64,000 nucleotides of DNA from Pochonia chlamydosporia 170 (lineage: Eukaryota > Ascomycota > Sordariomycetes > Hypocreales > Clavicipitaceae), in assembly GCF_001653235.2 (NCBI RefSeq), contig NW_019154043.1:62001-126000 (forward strand), read 5' to 3'. Below the pieces are notes generated by a model. It was not told where the DNA came from. It was given only the letters and a program-made list of their open reading frames with translations, and did not search any database. The position numbers and the translations under genes are program-made. The first letter of the stretch is position 1. Every line of letters starts with the position of its first letter. This document shows positions 47,649-58,699 of the stretch, piece after piece.

Positions 47649-49372
47649 ATGATTCTCTCCTATTTTCGCCAAATCCGCAGCTGCACTCTTAACAGAAACT
47701 TTTGCAGATACTTTCTACCCTGTCACAGTCATCTATATACTCTGACAAGTTCTTTCAGACCTTTCTCTCGGAGCGCTGCTACCTACGACAAGATGTCGCT
47801 GCTTCTTAAGTCAGGCATAGTACTTTGCCATAACGAAAAAGACCAAGTTGTACCCACCAAAGCAGATGTCTTAATTGAAGGAAACCGCATCACCAGAATT
47901 GATGATTCTATGTCTCCTCCCGCCTCATGCCAGATTATTGATTGTGCAAATAAAATTGTTTCGCCCGGTTTTATCGATACTCACCATCATGTATGGCAGT
48001 CGCCATTCAAGGGAATATTTGGTGACATGGCTCTTTTGCCTTATCTTGCAATAAGTAAGGGGACAATTTCATTATTCCTCTGTGTAACTCGCTTACAAGC
48101 TTTTAGCCCATGCTTCCGGTCTTGAATTTACCGAACGAGATATGTACTGGGCCAATCTATCCGGCAATATGGAGGCAATCGATGCCGGCACGACAACAAC
48201 ACTAGATCACGCGCATATGAACTAGTCAAGACATCATAGTAAGTCGGTTTGCTTGTGGTGTGAGGTCCAATGTCTTACACCCAATAGGTCGCTCCGCCAT
48301 TGCTGGCAGCATTTCGTCTGGCATTCGATCGATATTTGCTTACACTCCGGTATCGCAGGTGTTGGCTACTAGGCCTGGGGTTCAGTTCGCCTCCGAAGCC
48401 CTGCCAAAATGGGTGATGGAGACATTCGAGCAGCTGGCAGCCTCTGAGACGCTAACTAATCCTGAAGCTCGAGTTCAGCTAGGTTTTGGCTGGGACTTTT
48501 ATTTCCTGCCTGAAAGTATCACAAAGGCAGTGTTCGCAACAGTGCGCTCGCTGGGCGCAAAGGTCATCACTTCTCACTTTATTCGGCACATTCTTGACTT
48601 GGATGGGAGGAGTCTCGTGTCCAAGCTACATTCCGGCGGCCTACTTCAAAGCGACATATTGTTTTCCCATGCTGGTGGTGCGACACTAGACGATGTGAAC
48701 CTCTTACGTCAGGCAAATTGCTTCATATCAGTGACGCCAAATACGGAGGAAGCTATGCAGGTAGGGCCAGCGGTTCCCTTTCGACAGAATTTGTCTGGCG
48801 TTAATGAAATCTGCTCTCTTGGTGTGGATTGCCATTCCGCAACTAGCAGCAGCCTGGTGAATGAAATGCGGCAAGTCCTTCAGATGGCCAGAGGCCGCGA
48901 TAGCGAACATCACATACAACGAGGCGTGCAGCCGGCAGATATTAGCCGGAAAACAGCAGAAGTATTCAATATGGGCACGATTCAAGGTGCGCGTGCTCTG
49001 AGAATGGAGGCGGACATTGGAAGCATCAAAGTAGGTAAGAAGGCGGATATTGTATTGTTTGATGCCCTATCGCCAAGTATGTATTGCGCAGCGCAACAGG
49101 ACCCGGTTCTGGCAATAGTATTGCACTCGAGCATCCGAGACGTCGATACAGTTATTGTGGATGGCTGCATTCGAAAACGTGGCGGTGAACTTTTGCCAGT
49201 AAGTTTCGTCGACTACGAGACGAGAGACTTTGGACAAACCGACCGACGAGTGGAATGGACAGAGGTCGCGCATCATGTCATGGAAATGCAGAAGCGCTTC
49301 GTTGCCAAGACAGCAGATTATAACCTTTTGGAGCTGGAGCGTACGATACGTAAGAACTGGGGGTTAGCTTAA
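47649..49372 (+). pseudogene. amidohydrolase (cytosine/guanine deaminase or TRZ/ATZ-like) with one in-frame stop
   Basis: Exons 47649-48054, 48107-48238 and 48288-49372, introns 52 and 49 bp, 541 codons. The N-terminus is rich in Arg, Ser and Phe with no acidic residue for ~45 positions, like a mitochondrial presequence; an internal ATG (MSLLLKSGIVLCHN) would give the cytosolic form. Metal ligands are visible: SPGFIDTHHHVWQS, TSHFIRHI, LFSHAGGATLDD and GVDCHSATSS. The frame is continuous except for TAG at 48223-48225, where relatives have Tyr or similar (AHMN-stop-SRHH). No splice site removes it. It is therefore either a very young pseudogene, a readthrough case or a sequence error. The likely reaction is hydrolytic deamination of a ring. 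Confidence 0.78.
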
Positions 49373-50535
49373 CTTTCTTGGACGATTGCAAAGAAAGCGA
49401 AAAAAAAAAAGAAAAAAAGAGCCAGTGAGGGTTTGGAGACGGAACAAGTTAACCGCATCGTGTATTCCGATATTCCAAATTGTGCGGGGTGGCTCTACTG
49501 ATTAGGATTGGTTTTGTAAAAATAGGACGGCTATATTTTGCCCAAAACTGTACATATTCTAATCCTGGAATGACCTCTAGCAGCTTTTTTGTTGTCTTTC
49601 GTCTCCTCAATTTGCAGTTCCACGTATGACTTGAAATCTGCCTATATTAAATCATCGTCTTCGAGTGACCTCGATGCTATACGCGCTTAAGGAAGTTAAA
49701 GTATAGCTCGATTTGGTTAGAATCTAGCGAACTGGCCGGAACAGATCTTATTAGTTCGAGGCTGATAACGGGTTATTTTTGGGAATCACGAAGTCGCTTG
49801 GGCGCCAGACCTGCCCGAGTTCGTACTACGTTCAACCAAGCAGAGCAAGCTGAGAAAACGGCTACGATATGTGATGACCACGCCACGCCACGCCACGCCC
49901 AAGCAGTTGACCACTTCATGGCGCTTGCTCTCTTGTATAATGCGGCGCCCAAGAATCAACTGGCAACACTTGTGCAGCAGAAGCCCAGTGTGGCGCAAAG
50001 TTGAGAAATGAAATCGGGTCACCACTACGACCTGGACCCATTCAAAGCTCGCACTGTCTGTGTAACTCATTCTCTGCAGTCACCCATTTTCTGTCCCGAA
50101 AGCCATGGACATCGAATGTCAAAACCATGAGAGTCTTACGGTGTTGGGGGTGGATGCAGTCTACCTTGCTGCTGAAAATTGCTCCTCAAACAAATGAGCT
50201 AACCACCTTCTTGATCATATCCTACCCTATGTTGATACCCAGCTGTCATAGCACGATGCAGGCTACAAGCCTAACGCACTGGAAATGCAGTGTTTCGAAT
50301 ACGAACAAACTAAGCTGAAGAGGAGAAGACAGGGAGCTTGTGATTTTCTCTACTACACATGCTAAAAACCTAGGCCAAGAATGAAGTGGCGGTTCAAGTT
50401 ACTACACTCTGACCGTAAAAGCTAATACCAGCCCCATCATATAAAAAAACGGATCCAGGTTAGGGGAAACGACGCTAAGGACGGGACGACCCTAGCACTG
50501 ATCTGGAATTGTACAGATTATTGTGACTATCGAAA
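49373..50535. other. intergenic region
   Basis: Contains an A-rich run at about 49399-49420 and a short CACGC tandem array at about 49881-49902. No gene supported. Confidence 0.45.
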
Positions 50536-51605
50536 TCACACCCTCGTGCCAAGGCGGCTCTTCTTGACCTCGACGGCCCTACTACAGTTATATATAAAGA
50601 TGCAGGGGAATGAAAGGACAATAAGCGAGGCAGCGATAAGAGGCCCGAGAATAGCGAAGACGGTGAAGCTATATGACGCAGACTGGAACGCGTCGTTGCC
50701 AGCGAGAGTTTAAGTGGCGAGGCCTACTTGCATTGCGGTCAGGACAATGGCAATGTAGACAGTTGCGCTTGCCAGCCAAGCAAATTGATCGTGGAAGTAG
50801 GCACCGTACTGGTTCCAACGAGCCATGTAGCCGCGGAAGGGAGTCTGCGAGAGGGCGTATGTCTTGTTCAGACGACTCAGCCGCAGCTCGTCGGTGGAAG
50901 GGCGGATCGATGTTTGGATAGATGTGCTCTGGATCCAGCTCTTCGATGAACACCCTCCATGCAGGCCAGCTTGCCTCCTGCGGCAGCAGATGCTTTTCCC
51001 GGGCGATGCGGAAGTCACTCTCGTGGCATATGAGTGCGGCGTAGGAGAACAGGAAGCCGAGCGCACGCTTGCCGAAGTCCTAGGCGCTGGCATGTCCGTG
51101 TCATGTAGCGTTGGGCATCATCGTTGGCAGGAGAGCAGGGACAGCTCTCTGTGGAACATAGCTATTCGGCCCAAAACGCCAGCTCCAAAAGGACGCGCGG
51201 GATCGGCTTGAGAAACATCCGGCCGGTCGTCCAGACGAGATGCATATCCATCCGCTCCGTGATAAAGATCTCCCGGCTGAGCAGGAGCTGGTGGTGCAGA
51301 GGTCGCGGCGGCATGAGCAGACCGGCGATCCAGAGCCAGCCGTGGATGCTGGTGAGCCGACGCAAGTCGAGCTCCCGCGCGAAACAGGCCGTGACATTCT
51401 TACTAGCGGCGGCCAAGTCACCAGACTCCGTGCTGTACGACGCGGGCAGGAGTGATATAAGCAGCGCGCGGTTGTTTCGGGGCGCTGTGGCAGTTTGCTT
51501 GTTCTCGCTGCAGTGTGAGGCAAATCCTAATGGAGAGGGCTTCTTTTTGATGAGGGGCCAGGCATAAAAGCAGAAACTTTGGGAGACATGGCGGATAATG
51601 AGCAT
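50536..51605 (-). pseudogene. DUF6601-like membrane protein pseudogene
   Basis: The minus strand starts with an intact 147-codon frame (WLWIAGLLMPPRPLHHQLLL, LVWTTGRMFLKPIPRVLLE) that resembles a fungal family I know as DUF6601. TAG at 51162-51164 ends it where the family continues. The rest is recovered in other frames: RALGFLFSYAALICHESDF, then after another shift near 50890 LRLSRLNKTYALSQTPFRGY and a membrane segment WLASATVYIAIVLTAMQVGL. A TAA near 50707 precedes the final helix (FAILGPLIAASLIVLSF). At least two frameshifts and two stops show that the gene is dead. The function of the family is unknown to me. Confidence 0.7.
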
Positions 51606-51632
51606 TTAGTTCTCGTGAAGGGTTGAAATGGC

Positions 51633-52058
51633 TTGATCTACGCAGCGTTGACTCACCGGAGGTATCTATTGCGACAAATGCTGGGGATTAAGGATACCAA
51701 CGACAATACCCTGAGTGAATACGTAATAACCAACACACTAGGTCCCACGGCTATCAACGTCAACATCACAGATGAATACGGTAGAACTGCGCTCTATATT
51801 GCTGCAGAACAGTCAGACGAGCCCGTGGTAATCGATCTATTGTCATGTCCGAGTATTGACGTTAACGGCATGTATTCTGACCGACGAACGCCAATTTGGA
51901 CCGCGATACTTAGAGGCGATCTTGGTATAACGAAAGCGCTGCTACAAACCGGGAAGGTTAACCTGAAAGAGAGGGATAGCCAAGGCTAGACACCACTTCA
52001 TAATGCCATTTGGGTTGGAACACGTGATATCATTAAACTACTTATCTTAGCGGCATAA
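51633..52058 (+). pseudogene. ankyrin-repeat fragment
   Basis: About 140 codons with ankyrin consensus: ITDEYGRTALYIAAEQSDEP, DRRTPIWTAILRGDLGITKA and, after an in-frame TAG at 51987-51989, TPLHNAIWVGTRDIIKLL. The stop replaces the residue before TPLH. No other domain adjoins it; it is probably the C-terminal part of a decayed NLR or ankyrin protein. No ATG is present at the left end. Confidence 0.7.
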
Positions 52059-52301
52059 CCTCCTGATTTCAGGTCGCTCTTTTGGTCCTACTAAGCAATC
52101 AGATGACTAGAACGCCTATTGAATGGTAGTAATATACATTTCCTGCCGTCATTCAAACAGAGATTGGCAGGAGGAAGCTGAGGGAACAAAGGATGATCGT
52201 CCCATTCGAGACATGTTGCAAGGAAGGATAACTTGCGCTCGCAGGAAGAAATTGAACGGTTGATATCCGATTTGCCTACAATGGCGATAATTCCTTGGAA
52301 A

Positions 52302-52857
52302 CCCCTAACTTGAGCTCTGAATTGGTGTACATGTCTCTTGGTTGATGAACAGTGGCCAGAATGCTCTGACGGTTCTACGATCTGTGGACCAGAGTATGTA
52401 CGGAGTTCAATATAAACAGGAATAAATGACGTAATGATGTATGGTCTGATAGATTCAACAGACCATTTGAGGACAAGGCAGATGTATTCGCAAAGTACTC
52501 ATCGGGGGAGTGTCCATAAGCCATAGGAGTCATGATGCGGATACTATCGCATAAATGAATAGTATCCGTGCCGAGGATGCATGCTATCGCATCTTAAACA
52601 ACTCTTCTACATAATACTCAGACAACGCTTGGTATGCTTATGCATTGACAGCATCTCCATCAACCATTTATGTCACATACTTCGACTGTATTATTACGAG
52701 AGCCTCATTGAACCCGGTGACTCGTCGCTTCGGGAAAAAAATATACCATCTCGCATCTTAATGTTTGTGCAATAGCAGCGCGATTCTGGCAAGACGGGAT
52801 TCGTCCGACTTCTGTGATTGTTCGCTGACGGCGAACCTATATGGCTGCTGTCAAGTA
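52302..52857 (+). repeat. dispersed repeat, copy B (little mutated)
   Basis: Partner of 42296-42966 in the same orientation, with normal G+C. It begins near GAAACCCCTAACTTGAG and ends near CTATATGGCTGCT. It lies directly upstream of the NLR gene. It has no coding capacity of note. Possibly a solo LTR or other non-autonomous element; the ends do not show a clear TG...CA. Confidence 0.7.
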
Positions 52858-53225
52858 TAATGCTATGCAATTGGAGGGCGCTATCTGGGGGATGATCATG
52901 AGTTGGCTCCAAGGGTCCTATGTTATAGCCATGGTTTGCGTAACCCAGAGATATCCGGTAAAAGCCGTTTTATTTCATCTAACATGTCTTCATATAACTC
53001 CTTGTCTGCATGTTAACAGGGTAAAAAAATGCCACGAGGAGCAAGCTTGGGAAGTCTCCTTCATTTGAAGAGGGAAAAGATATACCACGCTTATATCGTA
53101 TCGCTCGTATATCCAGGGGTTGAAATGCTGCATCATGCCTCAGCCCCAACTTCGTGCTGTTTTCTGCGCCCCACAAACCAAGTCAGGAACTCACATCGAC
53201 AAGATAGAGAGGCTCGTGGCCTACA

Positions 53226-55975
53226 ATGCTGCCATTCCGATTACAGGCTGACCCCGCGGTAAAAGAAGCACTGGCTGCTTTTTACCCGACTAGAAGTGAC
53301 CACCGCTTGGCTTATGTGCTGTCGCGAGTCGAGCCCGGCACAAATGGTTGGATATTTGAGAACGAGCAAGTCGCCGCCTGGCTTGGTGGCAAGGCGGATA
53401 TGAACCGGTCCGCCTCATCCCAGGGTCAAACCATCAAGAAGCTGTGGCTCTCCGGCGAGATTGGCTCTGGTAGGACGACTGTCCCAGCCTGCGTCACGCG
53501 AAAGTTGCTCGCCCATGCCACGCCTCAGCATGCCGTCGGGTACTTTGTCTGCGACGGCTACAAAGATGACAGGAATCCCACATATGTACTGCAGACGATT
53601 ATTGCGCAAATAGCGCAGCAAGACAGGGCGGCGTACGACCAATATGTTCACAGTGTCGCGCAGAAGCGTATGCCGTCTGGGATAGTAGGCGTTGATGATA
53701 CCATCGCGACGACGTTTGACGCAGGCAATATTGACCACTTGGCATTGCTGCTGCTCGCCATGTCCAGACACTTCGAGCGAGTATCCCTTGTTATCAGCCG
53801 GGTGGACTATATGCCGCCGAACATTGTTCTGCGCCTATCGTCGCTGGTTGACGCACCGGAGTCGCCTATTCGTACTCTTCTCAGTGCGGACGACGGCCCT
53901 GCCCAGCAGGCTGTGTGTGCGGAAACTGGCTCATGCCCAGTTCTCGTCAGTGCCACTTCGGAAGATGTTCGACTGTATTTCAGAAATGAACTACGGCGGA
54001 GGATAGCACAGGGAGACTTGTATCTGCAAAACGCGCCAGCGCAGCAGGCTGTAGAAGACTATATTGCCAGCAATCACAACGGCTCGTAAGGATGGGCTTG
54101 CAGTCAAAAATATACGACGGGATTTAGCTGACAATTCTTCCTAGGTGGCTCTGGACTGTCCATATGCTGCAAGAGCAATGCGACCTACTTCGACGCGGCA
54201 TTTGGCAGCCGCCCACCACGGTCACGGAGACAAATGCGATTGCTACACGGCCTGATCTTTTTATATCCGCCGTAGATCCTTATTTGGAGCGGATCCTACG
54301 GGATCCTGACACTTTGCCCAGATTTATTCTCAAAACCGTTACCAGATGGCTCAGTTCTACATGTGATTGGCCAACCCTACAAATGTCCACGTTAGAATTG
54401 TGCGACATCGTCGCTGCCTCTTATACAGAGGAGCATAAACCGGCACAAGTTTCCGGTGTCCAAGAGCGGGATATCTTAAGGGCATGCGGTCCTCTCGTCC
54501 ATAAAATTCCACTCCTCGATTATTCCGTTTTCAGTATATCCCACTCCTCCATGTACAACTACCTGAAGATAAATCTCGCAAACTATGAGTCACCCCTGAG
54601 CGAACTATTCTGCGGAGACAGCTGTCTTAGCGAAACAACCGGCGAGTTGAGAAGAGCCTGCCGGTCATTGCCGGAGGAACGATCTCCCCTAAAAGAGAGG
54701 CTATACAGGGTTATCCTGGAAGTACAAGAGAACGAATGGGGTCCAGATAACGGAAAAAGCCTATTAACAATGGAAGGCCTAGGCAGTCTATACTGGGATC
54801 AGGGCCGCATGGAAGAAGCTGAGGACATGTATCGCCGCGCCGTGCAAGGATACGGGAGAAATCCGCCAACCAGGTCCAACGCCGAATTTGCGCTCAACGT
54901 ATACAACGGTCTAGCTGTCCTATGTAAGCGAAAAGGCAAATTCAACGAATCCGAAAGATTTTACAAGCTTGCTCTGGAAGGCAAAGAACAAATACTGGGG
55001 AAGGACCACGACTCTACTCTCGGTACAATGGGCAACATGGGCGTGATGTACGCTGCACAAGACCGAATACCCGAGGCGCAGGAAATCTGGACACGGTGTC
55101 TGCCCCTATTTGAAAAAGTTTATGGGTCGAAGCATAAAAACACTATCATGCTCATGTACAACCTTGGCCTCACGTACAAGGATTTACAGCAATTTGATGA
55201 CGCGGAACGTCTACTGCGACAAGCTTACTACACGTATGCAGAAACTCTTGGAGACGGCAACACAGCAACTCTAGATGTCGCCAGGGCGCTGGGTCATCTC
55301 TGCATGCTGATGGATAATATGCAGGACGCAGAAAACATATACCTTATGCTGGCGGACACCTACGCAGAGCAATATGGGCCAAACTCCGAAAAAGCCCTTG
55401 CGGCGTGCCACTCCTTGGGGAAAGTCTACCAGGATCAACAACGATTCAGTGAAGCAGAAGAAATACTGGGGCATGTGCTGCAAAGCTATGAAGATAGGTA
55501 TGGATGGGACCACGTCCCTACGGTTGACGTTGGGTACACGATCTTCTTGCATAAAACGCCAGAAGAGGGCGTGGAGCTGGGCGAGAAGGTGCTGGCGGCG
55601 TTTGACAAGCTCCACGGGACTTATTCCAGGGTTACAAATAGCACTGCTGACACGCTAGGCCTTATGTACGCGCAGCTTGGGCGCCTGGATAAGGCGGAGG
55701 CGATGTGGATGTGGGCGTTTAGGGGACACTCGATGAAGAAGGGGGCCAGCGATGTGGTTACAGTGGCGGCAGCTGAGAATATAGGCAAGGTGTTGAAGTT
55801 GCAGGGGCGGTATGTGGAAGCAGTGGGGTGGTTGTGCAGGGCTTTGGCTGGGTTCGAGGAGCTGGAGGGTTTGGATGGGGAGTCGACGAGGCGGTTGTGT
55901 CGGGAGTTAGCGGGTGTGTATGATGATTTAGGGTGGGATGAGGCGGCAGGTGAGATGACTAGCCGGGGGGGTTGA
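53226..55975 (+). CDS. NLR-type STAND protein with TPR repeats
   Basis: Exons 53226-54085 and 54145-55975 (intron 59 bp) give 896 residues. After a short leader and the usual pre-NACHT segment (EPGTNGWIFENEQVAAWL), a P-loop reads LWLSGEIGSGRTT at about residues 73-85, followed by VGYFVCDGYKDDRNPTYVLQ, a helical NACHT-associated region (WLWTVHMLQEQCDLL, SISHSSMYNYLK) and eight or more ~42-residue TPR units of the kinesin-light-chain type from about residue 500 to the end (SLLTMEGLGSLYWDQGRMEE, LGTMGNMGVMYAAQ, TIMLMYNLGLTYKD, ...). It would act as a recognition switch in non-self recognition or signalling. The Walker A lysine is replaced by Arg83. An N-terminal effector domain is not visible; an acceptor-like site just after 53245 hints that unseen upstream exons may exist. 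Confidence 0.85.
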
Positions 55976-56139
55976 GCAGGCTTCGATTTATATCAGATCT
56001 TGGTGGACACGAGTTAAATATGTCTGTTTAATGGTTCCAATGAACTGTCAGGATAGCACGCCTCGTCCTTTATTCTTGACATTTTCAAGTCTCGCATGTA
56101 TTCCTTGTTTAGTGATAACGTTCGGCCTCGATCGATGCC

Positions 56140-57270
56140 TGCCGCCAACTCTTGTGCGCGACCTGGGGTCGAGAGCGGTACATGTCTCCGAAAGCCTAGC
56201 ACTGTGGATCAAGACCCCATGCCCGATGATCATGAGGCTATTGCTATAGCCGGCATGTCTATCAAAGTTGCGGGTGCCGATGACGTTGACGAGCTCTCCC
56301 AGCTCCTCCGCAAGGGGGCCTCGCAGCATGAAAAGATGACACAGGACCATCTAAACCTCGACTCACTAATTCGCCAACCTGACAATCGCGATTACTTCTG
56401 CAACTTTGTGCGCGATGCCGACGATTTTGATAACAGGGGCTTCAAACGCAGCCCGTGTGATCCAGCCGCCATGGATCCTCAGCATCGTCGACTTCACCTG
56501 GCAGCATACCAAGCTGCTGAGCAGGCGGGCTTGCTTACTGAGAATACACGAACTGGACAGCATGATAAGGGCCGGAGCCATTTGGTGTATATATCGGCTC
56601 GCCAACATTCGGCTACAAGCACAACGTCGCCACGCATCGCCTCAATGCCTTCATGGCCACTGGTTACCTGCAGAGCTACCCTTTTGGACGCGTAGCAAAC
56701 CATTTCGTATGGACTGGTCGGGCCATCGCCTTCGACACTGCGTGTAACAGCCTGCGTAACGGCGAGTGTTGCGTGGTGCTAGCCGGTGGTGTCTTCATCC
56801 TGACCAACCCACACTGGTTCCAGAACTTGACCGCAGCGAGTTTCCCGAGTCATACCGGTCAGTGCAAGCCGTTCGACGAGAAGGGTGACGGCTACTGCCG
56901 TACCAGGTGTCTGGAGGCATGGCCTTTGCTAACTTCGTTTCGAAAGTGGGATACCCGGAATGAGGTGGCGCTAATCAACAACTACGGTGTCTCGGGATCC
57001 AACGCTGGCATGGCTGTGGCGGCTCCGGCAGCTTCCAAGGAGAGTCAGCACGCGGCAGCAATCAAGAAACTTGGACGACCATCCTTCTTTATCTCTGGGT
57101 CCGATGCACACTATGTCTAGGAATATGCCGCCAAGCTTGCTGCCCTCGCTCAACGCCAGCCCAAGTCAACTGTCGCCGATCTATCCTTTAACATTAACCG
57201 TCAGTGGTACAGCAAGAATATGGAAACCCAAGAACAGAGTTTCTACACGTGGGATTTTAATACTCTTCAA
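56140..57270 (+). pseudogene. polyketide synthase ketosynthase-domain remnant
   Basis: Reads as the start of a fungal PKS ketosynthase: EAIAIAGMSIKVAGADDVDE, then DNRDYFCNFVRDADDFDNRG, MDPQHRRLHLAAYQAAEQAG. A frameshift near 56600 leads to GYLQSYPFGRVANHF and the active-site loop DTACNS (Cys codon 56743-56745), where about a dozen residues after the nucleophile are missing. GQCKPFDEKGDGYCR and NNYGVSGSNAG follow, with a further internal deletion, then TAG at 57118-57120 and the linker helix (KLAALAQRQPKSTVADLSFN). Nothing of the acyltransferase, product-template or ACP domains follows. It is a dead fragment of a larger gene, resembling non-reducing PKSs. Confidence 0.8.
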
Positions 57271-57367
57271 GTCTTTTAGTATCACAAAGTGGCTAGATAG
57301 GTCATAAGGACCAAACATTCAACGAGCGATAAGCACATGTAATAGCGTTACTTAGTCACACGCAATG

Positions 57368-58239
57368 CTAGGGAAGCTGCGAAACCCGATGCTCCGCCGG
57401 CAGTTCGTATACCTCCTTTTCTCCATCAGTCTGAAGTTCAGATGCCGCAACTATAGATTTCTGTGCGGTAGAAACGTTCCTACTCGGCCTATTTTGCCCA
57501 GCCTCGAGCGACGGAGTATCAGTCGGGGACTGTAGTTCCCGGGGCGAAAGCACTTCCTGAGCTATCGGCGGCCCGCTCGCCTGACGTTGAATAATTGGCG
57601 GTTGGCCTGAATCCGTACGATTTCGATTCCTACTCCTGATAAAGAAGAATGCCCCCAATGCAAGTAGCATAGCAAACACGACGGGACCAACCACAGCGCC
57701 GACGATCCAAGCCGTTGACGAGCCCCGGTCACCACTGTCCCTTTTTATCGCAGGGTCCGCCCTATACACTACCGTGGGGGCGGACATTTCCGACTCACAA
57801 TAGTAGTACAGGGTCGAAGGCTGCACCCCTTCAGTGGATGTCGGTAGGATGGTTGCGGTCCGACAGAACTCTCCGGGCGAACTAGATAGCCAGAAACTAA
57901 TCAGCTTTGACGTCCATTCGGCCCCTAGACGCGTTTTCGAGTGGTCATACCAGCTGAGTGTGGTCCTTGGCTGAATAAGTACATTGTTGGCGCAACCTGC
58001 GAATAGAGTCGAGCAATGGTCGCCTGATTTACAGCATCCGCCGACGGAAGTGGACGTGGTGAAGGTGTAGCTGCCTTCGCATACCCATGCTGAATCTGCG
58101 ACAGTTTTAGAGAAAATATTGCGGTTGGTTGGGTATATCTGCTACGTGTCTTACAGGTTGAATGTCGAGCGGACGTGGGTATGTAGCCGATAAAGGCTGG
58201 ATTCATGGTGATTGGATCTGGTCTGGATGCTGAGGCCAT
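57368..58239 (-). CDS. single-pass membrane protein with cysteine-rich ectodomain
   Basis: Exons 58239-58155 and 58095-57368 on the minus strand, intron 59 bp, about 270 residues. The ectodomain has FIGYIPTS, a GGCCKSGDHC motif and further cysteines; then one transmembrane helix (TAWIVGAVVGPVVFAMLLALG), a basic stop-transfer RSRNRNR and a ~80-residue Ser/Pro-rich cytosolic tail. The layout matches fungal cell-wall-sensor-like proteins, and the PAFIGYIPTS start resembles the mature N-terminus of that group. A signal peptide is missing from this model, so an upstream first exon may exist. The function is unknown. Confidence 0.65.
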
Positions 58240-58699
58240 TGGACACAATCTCGTTGAAAATCAGCGGCGTGTGAAACGAAGAACCAAACTTTCCGAGGCA
58301 AAGCTGCAGCGGTCAGGCCTTAGCCTGCAATTAGTAGTAGTATGTTTACCCTATTTATTTCTGAACAGAAATCCGAGCGATTCCGTCGTATTTTTCGTGT
58401 CAGCATTTTCGGTTCCAGCTAACTGGAAGAGGCTACATTTGCGTTGGCGTGATGGAAGTGGTATCGCAGGTTGGCTAGGTGGTGCGGCTGGGTTATTAGT
58501 CTATTCTTGAAAATTAATCGCAATTGGGATAGCGGAGGTAAATCTCGTGGGCAAATTACTGTCGCTGCAAATCGTATATGTAGTGTCAAGGAGGAGGAAA
58601 TGATGTTGCTTATGGATGCCCTTTATCTGATGGCGAAATCCGACACTCGACATTGAAGAGGCCAAGAACCTGAAGTGAGAAGTTCATCGACTGGAAAGA

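Noticed and set aside
49881..49902. CACGC tandem run as a possible CRISPR or functional array
   Set aside because: Simple short tandem repeat in a eukaryote; no spacers.
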